From Cohnella sp. SGD-V74 (GTDB taxonomy: Bacteria > Bacillota > Bacilli > Paenibacillales > Paenibacillaceae): a stretch of DNA of 64,000 bases. The translations under genes were made by a program, and so were the position numbers. The notes beneath the pieces were generated by a model that saw nothing but the letters and a program-made list of their open reading frames with translations, searched no databases and had not been told where the DNA came from. Shown piece after piece: positions 18,941 to 26,610 of the stretch. The stretch spans positions 62,001 through 126,000 of the forward strand of contig NZ_PVYW01000025.1 in the NCBI RefSeq assembly GCF_003001675.1, written 5' to 3'. How positions within the stretch are numbered: the first letter of the stretch is position 1; each line of letters opens with the position of its first letter.

Positions 18941-20209
18941 ATGAACGCCCGCTCCGAACAATATGCCGTCCAGCTTGCCGATATTCTGAATGCCCACCGC
19001 GTTTTGCAGGACGTGATCGCCCCCACTCCTCTGCAGTTGAATCCCGCATTGTCCGCCAAGTTCGGCTGCAATGTGTATTTGAAACGGGAGGATCAACAAG
19101 TCGTCCGTTCCTTTAAAATACGGGGGGCTTACTACTTGATCGCCTCGTTGTCCCCGGAAGAGAGAAGCCGGGGCGTCGTCTGCGCCAGCGCGGGCAACCA
19201 TGCCCAAGGCGTCGCCTACTCTTGCCGCAGGCTGGACATTCCGGGCATGATCTTCATGCCCGCGACCACGCCGAGGCAGAAAATCAATCAAGTGAAGCTG
19301 TTCGGGGGAGACAAAGTCGACATCCGCTTGATCGGCGACACGTTCGACGACGCCTATGCGGAAGCCGTGCGCGTCAGCGAGCAGGAAGGCTTGCCGTTCG
19401 TCCATCCGTTCGACGACTCCCGGATCATCGCGGGCAATGCCACGATCGGCAAAGAAATCATCGAAGGCGGCGCGCCTTCCATCGATGTGCTGCTTGTGAC
19501 GATCGGCGGGGGCGGATTGGCGGCGGGCGTCTCGACATATATCAAAGCGATCAGCCCGGCGACCCGCATCATCGGGGTCGAACCGGAAGGAGCGCCCTCC
19601 ATGCGGCAGGCATTCGAGGAGCAGCAGGTCGTTACGCTCACGGAGATCGACAAGTTCGTGGACGGAGCGGCGGTCAAACGGGTCGGCGAGCTGACGTACG
19701 CCGTCTGCCGCGAGCTGCTGGACGACATCGCCGTCGTGCCGGAAGGGCGGGTCTGCACGACGATTCTGGAACTGTACAACGAGCACGCGATCGTCGCCGA
19801 GCCCGCCGGGGCGCTTACCGTCGCCGCGCTGTCGGCGATGGACCCGGAGGCGCTGCGCGGCAAGAACGTTGTCTGCGTCATTAGCGGCGGCAACAACGAC
19901 ATCGACCGGATGCAGGAGATCAAGGAGCGTTCCCTCATCTACGAGGGGCTTAAGCATTACTTCATGATCAACTTCCCGCAGAGAGCGGGAGCGCTGCGCG
20001 AGTTTCTGGACGACGTGCTCGGCCCCGGCGACGACATCGTCCAGTTCGAGTACACGAAGAAACACAACAAGGAAAACGGACCGGCGCTCGTCGGCATCGA
20101 GCTTAAGAGTCCGGAAGACTGCGACGGGCTGCTGGAACGGATGAGGAACAAAGGCTTCCAATTTATCGAGCTCAACAAAGACCCTCTGCTGTTTAATCTG
20201 CTGATCTGA
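18941..20209 (+). CDS. ilvA: Threonine ammonia-lyase (threonine deaminase)
   Basis: This 422-residue PLP enzyme converts threonine to 2-oxobutanoate, the committed step of isoleucine synthesis. PLP lysine 59 lies in VRSFKIRGAYY, the glycine loop is TIGGGGLAAG and the CVISGGNND region is also typical. The C-terminal 90 residues (from about KHYFMINFPQRAGALREFL) are a single ACT-like regulatory domain, as in Bacillus-type IlvA of this shorter length; it would mediate branched-chain amino acid feedback. GAAAGGATG lies upstream of the ATG. Transcription is controlled by the T-box leader, so the gene should rise when charged tRNA-Ile is scarce. Confidence 0.95.
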   Translation: MNARSEQYAVQLADILNAHRVLQDVIAPTPLQLNPALSAKFGCNVYLKREDQQVVRSFKIRGAYYLIASLSPEERSRGVVCASAGNHAQGVAYSCRRLDIPGMIFMPATTPRQKINQVKLFGGDKVDIRLIGDTFDDAYAEAVRVSEQEGLPFVHPFDDSRIIAGNATIGKEIIEGGAPSIDVLLVTIGGGGLAAGVSTYIKAISPATRIIGVEPEGAPSMRQAFEEQQVVTLTEIDKFVDGAAVKRVGELTYAVCRELLDDIAVVPEGRVCTTILELYNEHAIVAEPAGALTVAALSAMDPEALRGKNVVCVISGGNNDIDRMQEIKERSLIYEGLKHYFMINFPQRAGALREFLDDVLGPGDDIVQFEYTKKHNKENGPALVGIELKSPEDCDGLLERMRNKGFQFIELNKDPLLFNLLI

Positions 20210-20238
20210 GGTTCCGCCAAGCCGGGACTTCTTCCAGA

Positions 20239-20265
20239 GCCGACGCTGTCCAAGCGTCGGCTTTT
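20239..20265 (+). terminator. Rho-independent terminator after ilvA
   Basis: Perfect nine-base stem GCCGACGCT/AGCGTCGGC with a five-base loop, followed by TTTTATTAT. Confidence 0.9.
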
Positions 20266-20545
20266 ATTATATGGTTAACCGCTCGTCCCCCACACGCACG
20301 CCTGTCGTCCAGCTCCTCCTCCTCCCCCGTTGCCATCCGTTCTCCCTTTTCGCCCAAACCCTCTTCCTACAAGCGTTTTTTCGCGCGCCGCCGCATAACC
20401 GACACCTGATTCGCCAAAAATAATAAGTACGGGTTTCAACGGAATTGACGTGCCGCCTCCTAAGCTTTATCCCGGATTTACACTTGAGGGTTACAGTGGA
20501 TGGAGAATGATCGTTTCGACTAACCAGACTATGCGAGGTGCGAGC
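20266..20545 (+). other. Intergenic region before the glycosyltransferase gene
   Basis: No coding frame can be supported here. A weak TTGACG, 17-base spacer, TATCCC combination at about 20443-20471 is the only promoter-like signal that I see. Confidence 0.3.
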
Positions 20546-21760
20546 ATGATGTATAACCCGCTGAAAGTTTTCATCCTGTACGCCCGTTTCGGAGATGGAC
20601 ATTGGCAAGCCGCGTCCGCGCTGCGGCAGAGCTTCGCCAAACTCGGCAACGTGGAGGTTAAGCTCGTCGATCTGTTGGAGGAGTCGCATCCCGTGCTAAA
20701 CGGGGTAAGCCGATTCGTCTACCGTAAAAGCTATTCCGTGCTGCCCCAAGCCTACGGCTGGGTGTACCAGCGCACGAAAACGATGAAGCCGGATTCGATG
20801 TTCGCCTCGTGGCTGCATTCGTTCGGAGTGCCGGCCTTGCTGAAGATGGTGGAAAAGGAGCGTCCTGACGCCATCGTCCATACGTTTCCGACGCTGGCCT
20901 GCCCGCAAGTCATGCACAAGATGCGCCGCAAAATTCCGATGTATAACGTCATTACCGACTTCGATCTGCATCTGCGCTGGGTTCATCCCGCGATCGACAA
21001 GTACTATGTCGCGACGGACGATATGCGCCGTCAGCTCTGCGAGCTGGGGATCGAGCCGCATCGGGTTGCCGCGACGGGCATCCCGATCCGTCCCGAGTTC
21101 CAGACTCTGTCTGCGGGAACGGCTTTCCCCGTCGGGCGACCGACCATTCTGGTCATGGCCAGCGCGGGAATGGCGCCGGTCCATGCAGCAAGTCTATGCC
21201 GCAGCCTGGCCGAGCGATGCGCCGCTCGCGTCGTCGTCGTATGCGGCCGCAACCGGGCGCTTCGTCAAGCGCTCGAGACTCAGCTCGGGGGTAATCCCAA
21301 CGTTACGATTCTCGGTTACGTGGAGCGAATACAGGATTGGATGGCCGTCGCCTCCGGCATCGTCACGAAGCCCGGCGGGCTGACTCTGTCTGAAGCGATC
21401 GCCGCCGGATTGCCGATCTTCCTCTACCGCCCCGTACCCGGGCAGGAATATAACAATGCCCGATATTTGGAAAGCAAAGGAGCCGCCGTCATATGCAGAA
21501 CGATCGGCCAGTTAACGCAAGCTATAGCGGAACGGCTCGAGAAGCCCCGGCTTCGCGAGCAGATGCTTCAGGCGATCTATTCGCTTCGCAAGCCGGACGC
21601 CTCGGATACGATCGCCTTGGATATTGCCCGCCAATTGAATATAATGGAAGTGGTTCCCGCCATCGACAGCGGAAAGCTCAGGCATCGGGACGACTTGTCC
21701 CTGGTTCCGGCTTCACCGGAGTTGCAAAGGAGAGCTGCATGTGAGCAAGTCATCCCTTAA
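20546..21760 (+). CDS. UgtP/MGDG-synthase-type glycosyltransferase
   Basis: About 404 residues of GT-B fold. The N-terminal half begins KVFILYARFGDGHWQAASAL, the signature of monogalactosyl/diglucosyl-diacylglycerol synthases, where the usual GxGH loop is FGDGH. DFDLHLRWVHP and TGIPIRPEF follow. The C-terminal half has the nucleotide-sugar site in KPGGLTLSEAIAAGLP and the RPVPGQEYNNARYL stretch. Family members add glucose or galactose to diacylglycerol in the membrane. I placed the start at 20546 behind GAGGTG; upstream in-frame codons exist. The 3' end overlaps the MFS gene by 20 bases, so the two are an operon. Confidence 0.85.
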   Translation: MMYNPLKVFILYARFGDGHWQAASALRQSFAKLGNVEVKLVDLLEESHPVLNGVSRFVYRKSYSVLPQAYGWVYQRTKTMKPDSMFASWLHSFGVPALLKMVEKERPDAIVHTFPTLACPQVMHKMRRKIPMYNVITDFDLHLRWVHPAIDKYYVATDDMRRQLCELGIEPHRVAATGIPIRPEFQTLSAGTAFPVGRPTILVMASAGMAPVHAASLCRSLAERCAARVVVVCGRNRALRQALETQLGGNPNVTILGYVERIQDWMAVASGIVTKPGGLTLSEAIAAGLPIFLYRPVPGQEYNNARYLESKGAAVICRTIGQLTQAIAERLEKPRLREQMLQAIYSLRKPDASDTIALDIARQLNIMEVVPAIDSGKLRHRDDLSLVPASPELQRRAACEQVIP

Positions 21761-22946
21761 ATCTCTGCTTCGCACGGATATGCTCCTCTACCTGACCATT
21801 CTGTATTTGATCGAATTCGTCAGGGGAGCGGCGCTGATCAGTTTCCTGCCGATCTATGGAGACAAAGCTCTCGGCCTTAATCTCGACGTGATCGGGGCGG
21901 CCATTACCGCACACTATTTTACGGATACCGGGCTTAAGCTGGCGATCGGATATTTGCTGGACCGCCTGTCCGTCCGCATGGTCGTCGGCGTCGGCGCTTT
22001 GTGCTCCCTGCTGGGCATCGCGGCGCTGCAGTTCGCGGATATCCCATGGGTGTTCATTGCGGCCGCGGCGCTGTACGGGATCGGCATCTCGCCGATTTGG
22101 ATCGTCTGCCTGACCAAGATCAAGGAAGATCAGCGCGCCACCCAGATGGGATTTCTGTATACGGTCTGGCTGGTCGGCCTCGGCAGCGGACCGGTCGTCA
22201 TCAACCTGCTGCTGGATTACGATCTGCAGCTCAGCTACTGGGTCATGGTCGGCGTTTCGCTGGCGGCATGGCTTCTTTCCCTCCTGATTAAAGGGGGGAA
22301 AAGCATGCACATCGACGTTATGCCGTTCCGCAAGCAGCTTTCCATACTCGGCAGCCGGCTGCGCGAGATGAAGCTGCTGCTGCCCGGCATGGTGCTGCAG
22401 ACGCTCGGCGCGGGCATGCTTCTCCCTATTCTGCCGAGCTTCGCGGTCAACGCGCTCGACATGACCGCGACTCATTATTCCATTCTGCTGATGATCGGCG
22501 GAGGCTGTACGGTCATCGGCCTTATTCCGATGGGCAAGCTGTCCGACGCCTTCGGCAAAAAGTGGTTTCTTATCGTAGGGTTCCTGGCGTTCGGCCTGGT
22601 GCTGTTCGCCCTCACCCTGCATCCTCCGCTCGGACTGGCCCTGTTCTGGGCGTTCGTGCTCGGCATTTCCTATGCCGCCGTGCTGCCGGCCTGGAACGCC
22701 CTGCTGGCCGCCTATGTTCCTCAAGGCCAGCAGGGGCTAGGATGGGGCGTATTTTCCACGGTGGAGGGCATCGGGGGAATGATCGGACCGGTCATCGGCG
22801 GGCTGGTCGCGACCCGGTATACCGAAGCTTCGGTCATCGGCATTGCCGGATTGCTGTTCATCGTAATCAGCGTGTTTTACGTCTTCTTCCCCTTCAGGCT
22901 GTTCAGAGGCGAAACCTCGCCCGCCTTGGCGAAGGGAGCGAAATAA
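21741..22946 (+). CDS. MFS transporter
   Basis: This 401-residue protein has twelve hydrophobic segments in two halves separated by a cytoplasmic loop around KGGKSMHIDVMPFRKQ. MFS motif A-like sequences are GYLLDRLSVRM after helix 2 and GKLSDAFGKKWFL after helix 8. The start is GTG at 21741 with AAAGGAG upstream. It overlaps the glycosyltransferase gene, so translation is probably coupled and the substrate may be related to glycolipid or envelope material (inference). The sequence does not reveal substrate or direction. Confidence 0.85.
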   Translation: MSKSSLKSLLRTDMLLYLTILYLIEFVRGAALISFLPIYGDKALGLNLDVIGAAITAHYFTDTGLKLAIGYLLDRLSVRMVVGVGALCSLLGIAALQFADIPWVFIAAAALYGIGISPIWIVCLTKIKEDQRATQMGFLYTVWLVGLGSGPVVINLLLDYDLQLSYWVMVGVSLAAWLLSLLIKGGKSMHIDVMPFRKQLSILGSRLREMKLLLPGMVLQTLGAGMLLPILPSFAVNALDMTATHYSILLMIGGGCTVIGLIPMGKLSDAFGKKWFLIVGFLAFGLVLFALTLHPPLGLALFWAFVLGISYAAVLPAWNALLAAYVPQGQQGLGWGVFSTVEGIGGMIGPVIGGLVATRYTEASVIGIAGLLFIVISVFYVFFPFRLFRGETSPALAKGAK

Positions 22947-22983
22947 TCGAAGTCCGCCGGACGGGTCGAATGGAGCAATTTCA

Positions 22984-23559
22984 ATGTTTAGTGGGGATTT
23001 CAATCTCGAAGAGATCAAGGAGCTGCTGCACCGTTATTCGCAATTCGGTCCGCTGCCCGGCATTTTACTACCTTTTCTCGAAGCGCTTCTTCCCGTACTG
23101 CCGTTGGTCGTCTTCGTCGTCGCCAACGCGGCCGCTTACGGCATGTGGCTCGGCTTTCTGTACTCCTGGATCGGGGTTACTCTCGGCGCCTTGCTCGTCT
23201 TCTCCCTTGCGCGACGATTCGGCAATCGCTACGGAGCCCGAATTCGCGCGAGATTCCCGAGGTCGGAGAAGTTCTTCGCGTACATCGAGCGCAAGGGCTT
23301 CACTCCGATTTTCATTCTGGCCTGCTTCCCTTTCTCGCCGTCCGCCCTCGTGAATATCGCTTCCGGCATGTCGCGAATTCCGTTCCATACGTTCATGACC
23401 GCCATCGGCTTGGGCAAAGCCGTTATGATTTTCATCTTGAGCTTCCTTGGACACGATTTGCAGGCGATGGTCGATCATCCGTGGCGCATCGTCATGGCTA
23501 TCTCGATTATCGGACTGATGTGGCTCGGAGGGCGCAAGCTCGAGAGCAGGTACCAATAG
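22984..23559 (+). CDS. TVP38/TMEM64-family (DedA-like) membrane protein
   Basis: This 191-residue protein has the VTT/SNARE-associated domain. Visible are a re-entrant region with FLEALLPVLPLVVFVVANAAAYG, the GALLVFSLARRFGNRYG segment, and FACFPFSPSALVN-type motif ILACFPFSPSALVNIASG, followed by IPFHTFMTAIGLGKAV. The family is linked to lipid scrambling or membrane homeostasis (known for related DedA/VTT proteins). It starts 37 bases after the MFS gene with a TGGAG site, so it belongs to the same operon. A joint role in membrane lipid composition with the glycosyltransferase is inference. Confidence 0.85.
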   Translation: MFSGDFNLEEIKELLHRYSQFGPLPGILLPFLEALLPVLPLVVFVVANAAAYGMWLGFLYSWIGVTLGALLVFSLARRFGNRYGARIRARFPRSEKFFAYIERKGFTPIFILACFPFSPSALVNIASGMSRIPFHTFMTAIGLGKAVMIFILSFLGHDLQAMVDHPWRIVMAISIIGLMWLGGRKLESRYQ

Positions 23560-23633
23560 GAGCGCTTAAGCATAACCCCCTCCCTCCCGTGGAATCCTAA
23601 GCGGGCATTCGAACGCCAAAGGAGGGAATGGTC

Positions 23634-23777
23634 ATGTCCGGCAAACAGCCTTCCGACAAGCAGAAGGCGGCCAGCAAGGCCCAGTCGATAGCGGATCGGA
23701 CCGGAGCAGGCAAGGAAGCGGCCGAGCGGCTGCAATCCGAAGCCGACAGAGCCGCCGTTCCGAAACACGGATTGTGA
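23634..23777 (+). CDS. Small charged protein of 47 residues
   Basis: The frame MSGKQPSDKQKAASKAQS... runs to KHGL and stops at 23777. AAAGGAGGG sits at ideal distance from the ATG. It is Lys/Ala/Glu/Asp rich, with no hydrophobic core, and probably helical or disordered. The next small gene begins 13 bases later, suggesting a bicistronic unit. I do not recognise it. The composition recalls small spore or stress proteins, but no family motif is visible. Confidence 0.55.
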   Translation: MSGKQPSDKQKAASKAQSIADRTGAGKEAAERLQSEADRAAVPKHGL

Positions 23778-23790
23778 GGGGGAGCGCGAG

Positions 23791-24069
23791 ATGAGCGAAT
23801 CCAAAAGAATGGACCCGATGTCCGGAGAAAAAGTCGAAGTGGACGGCGTGTACGAGAACGAGGCCGGACAAGCCCAGAAGCTGAAACGGGGGGACGTCTT
23901 CCCTTCCGATGTCATTCTCGGCGAGACGGAATGGACGCTGACCGAGTTCGCCTTCGATAACCACCACGAAGGCCGAACCGATCCTCGGCTCGTACCGAAG
24001 GAAGACGATACGGACAAGATCGGCAAGATCGATCACCCCCGCCGGCAGGTGGCCCCGGGGAAGAAATAG
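23791..24069 (+). CDS. Small hydrophilic protein of 92 residues, function unknown
   Basis: MSESKRMDPMSGEKVEVDG... begins behind a GGGGGAG site. A short middle region (VDGVYENEAGQAQKLKRGDVFPSD) looks like a small beta barrel similar in outline to YjzC-type proteins, and the rest is acidic, then basic. No membrane or metal motif is present. It directly follows the 47-residue gene and precedes a strong terminator. Family resemblance is weak and the function is unknown. Confidence 0.6.
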   Translation: MSESKRMDPMSGEKVEVDGVYENEAGQAQKLKRGDVFPSDVILGETEWTLTEFAFDNHHEGRTDPRLVPKEDDTDKIGKIDHPRRQVAPGKK

Positions 24070-24082
24070 CTTATACCTGCAA

Positions 24083-24127
24083 GCGCCAAGCCCCGGAGAG
24101 ATCTCCGTCCGGGGCTTGGCGCTTTAT
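24083..24127 (+). terminator. Strong terminator between convergent genes
   Basis: A perfect 15-base stem GCGCCAAGCCCCGGA with its complement and a ten-base loop, then TTTATTTT on the plus strand. It also lies directly beyond the stop codon of the minus-strand glycosidase and could serve both. Confidence 0.88.
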
Positions 24128-26598
24128 TTTAATCCAGCTCCCCTAAGCCGTACAGGTCCAAGCAATCCGGACGGAAGGGATTTCCCGTCGTAACGGTTGG
24201 CCAGACTGTTCGTGACGGATACGCGCAATACGTTCAGTCCCGGCTTCAGCTCGCGCCCGATTCCGAAACGATAGGGCTTCCACATTTGGCACCCAACTTC
24301 CCGGCCGTTAACTTCCAATCGAACGAACTCATGCGCCTCTCCCAGATCGAGCTCGATCTGCTCCCATTTCCCCGGATGATCGAGGTCGAATATATTTTCG
24401 TACGCAACCGTTCCCGAATAATGCCCCATCCCGTCCCAGTTCGTCCATGATTCAAGCTCCGGCAAATCCCCTGTCCGCGGCCCCGCCGCCACTCGCCAGC
24501 CTGAAGACAAATCTTCCGTCATCGTCCATTCGTTCAGGGCAACGTCTCCGCGAACAGGCTCGCGGCTCGGATCGACGGCAACAATCAGACACTCCCTCCG
24601 TTCGATGCGAACGGCAGCGGCTTGTCCCTCTTGGCGTTCCTTGATCCGCACCGCCTCGCATTGTCCCGTCCAGGGGCGCCAAAACTCGGCGTAACCGGCA
24701 TACTTCATTCCGAACGCGCCTTCGTACTCGTCTTCTCCTTCATTCACCAGAACATAGAAATAGCAATCGTCCTTCTTCACGCAGCTGATCCGAATGGCAG
24801 GCGAAGCGGGCTCTAACCAGGAATGAACGTCCAGTTCGCGCGCCAGCGCGTCCGCCGCAGCTTCCGCTTGGCTTACGCGAATCTGTCCGATGTCCTTCAA
24901 GCCTCCGCGTTCGTTGACCAGTTCGATAACGACGCCGCCTTGCCGGCAAAACGCTTCGAGCCTGTTCCAGCTTTCCGGGTCCGGCTGACGCTCACCATCC
25001 ACGAGAACCGCCCTGTATCGGTATCCGGCAATCTCCAGCATTCCGTCCTTGCAATCGCATGATCCGCGGAACAGCTCGTCTTCCAAGTAATTAAACTCGA
25101 TTTGACGTTCGTACAGCGGCTTTACCAACCTCCATGGCAAGGAAGCCTCTCCCGCAAGCACGGCAACTTCCGCCTCGTTCGCGCTATCGGTCATCAGCCA
25201 GCTCATCCGCTTGATGTACCTGGAGAATCGGGCGTATTCCGGCCACCAGATATTATGGGGTCCGACGTCCGGCGGCCGCTCGTCCCTGCGTTCTTCCCGA
25301 ATGGAATAGTAGAAGGCATGGGGACTAATCAAGTTAACGCCTCTAACGAACAACCAGTCGAGATACCACTTCATATTGTCTGCGGTTAACGACCAGCCGC
25401 CCTCGATTCCGCAGACGCCGAACGCTTCGTTCATGTTGCGCCGTTTGCCGCGATGGCGAGCGGAATCGGACGAGCACTTGCCCATCGTGCTGTGTACCCC
25501 CGTGACGCCCTTATTCTTCTCCGGAGCGATATATCTCCAGACGACATCCTGGCCCGGTATGTGAAAATGCTGAAGCAGTCCGATGTCGTCGCTGCCGGCC
25601 GGATGGCCGGTCAGACCTATTCCGTGATTCTCGCACCAATCCGCCAGCCTCTTATAATAAGTACGCGCCATCCGATTTCGAACCGCCGTATCATAGATCT
25701 CCCGGGTATGAACGCTCTGCGCCCCGGCCGCGTACCAGAGCAGCGGCAAGTCCTTCTCCGCCCCCCCTCCCGCCAGGAATTCGTCAAGGAAACCCCTTGT
25801 CCATGGCTTTAGTCCCTCTATGTGCCCGCGGCCAAGCAAATCCGGCTCATCCGTAAAAAAGGCGATCACCGTCGTGCCGAAATATCGGCTCAGCTTCTCG
25901 TAATATCTATCGTGCGTTAAAGAAATAAAAGCTTGAACGGCATCCGGATTCAGCAGGTCCGCTGCCAGCGGGGCGTCCGGCTCTCCATCGTCCTGACCGG
26001 CGTGAATTCCCCGTATCGTCCCTCGCGAATAGGTTTCGACGAACAGAAGAACCGACCACTCCCCGGACTCGGAAGGAGCAAACCGGACGCGATTGTTCGC
26101 GGGTTCGAGGACGACGGTCCGTTCCGGATCGATTGTCGCGGGCGACGCTTTGCGAACGGCCTGAACCGAAATCAGCGTCTCTCCCGGCAGCAGCGCAATC
26201 GGGAACTCATGAATTCCGTCCGCCGCCTTGCAGGACAATTCTCTAATCTGCAAGCCCCGACTCGCATATTCGGGGTTTGTCTTGACGACCATTCCGCATG
26301 CGGAGCCCGACGGATACATCCCCTCGTCGTACAGAATCACTTTCATCCCGAGCTTGTCGGCTTCGGCAACGGCCGAGTCCACCAGTTCCATGAACGGCTC
26401 GGAAAGATAGGGAAGCGAACGCGGCAGACCCATGCGCGGATGAAGGACGAACCCGTCGACCTCTTTCTCATGAAAGTCGCGAATTTGCCGGATAAGCTCA
26501 TCCCGCGACAATTCGTCGTTCCAGAACCAGAACGGCAACGGGCTGTATTCGGCGGACGGATTAACAAAATGCTCTCTCATCGCTTCAAGTCGATTCAC
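24124..26598 (-). CDS. Large glycoside hydrolase, GH106/GH2-like
   Basis: This 824-residue protein has no signal peptide, so it is likely cytoplasmic. The N-terminus (PLPFWFWNDELSRDELIRQI, then VDGFVLHPRMG and VILYDEGMYPSGSA) resembles the TIM-barrel of GH106-like alpha-L-rhamnosidases and related unclassified glycosidases. FFTDEPDLLGRG holds acidic candidates for catalysis. The C-terminal 150 residues (WKPYRFGIGRELKPGLNVLRVSVTNSLANR) form a GH2-type jelly-roll sugar-binding domain. It follows the AraC regulator by 12 bases and belongs with the oligosaccharide ABC transporter. The substrate is not known; rhamnose- or uronate-containing oligosaccharides are a guess. Confidence 0.7.
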   Translation of the reverse strand: MNRLEAMREHFVNPSAEYSPLPFWFWNDELSRDELIRQIRDFHEKEVDGFVLHPRMGLPRSLPYLSEPFMELVDSAVAEADKLGMKVILYDEGMYPSGSACGMVVKTNPEYASRGLQIRELSCKAADGIHEFPIALLPGETLISVQAVRKASPATIDPERTVVLEPANNRVRFAPSESGEWSVLLFVETYSRGTIRGIHAGQDDGEPDAPLAADLLNPDAVQAFISLTHDRYYEKLSRYFGTTVIAFFTDEPDLLGRGHIEGLKPWTRGFLDEFLAGGGAEKDLPLLWYAAGAQSVHTREIYDTAVRNRMARTYYKRLADWCENHGIGLTGHPAGSDDIGLLQHFHIPGQDVVWRYIAPEKNKGVTGVHSTMGKCSSDSARHRGKRRNMNEAFGVCGIEGGWSLTADNMKWYLDWLFVRGVNLISPHAFYYSIREERRDERPPDVGPHNIWWPEYARFSRYIKRMSWLMTDSANEAEVAVLAGEASLPWRLVKPLYERQIEFNYLEDELFRGSCDCKDGMLEIAGYRYRAVLVDGERQPDPESWNRLEAFCRQGGVVIELVNERGGLKDIGQIRVSQAEAAADALARELDVHSWLEPASPAIRISCVKKDDCYFYVLVNEGEDEYEGAFGMKYAGYAEFWRPWTGQCEAVRIKERQEGQAAAVRIERRECLIVAVDPSREPVRGDVALNEWTMTEDLSSGWRVAAGPRTGDLPELESWTNWDGMGHYSGTVAYENIFDLDHPGKWEQIELDLGEAHEFVRLEVNGREVGCQMWKPYRFGIGRELKPGLNVLRVSVTNSLANRYDGKSLPSGLLGPVRLRGAGLK

Positions 26599-26610
26599 TT
26601 GTTCAACTCC

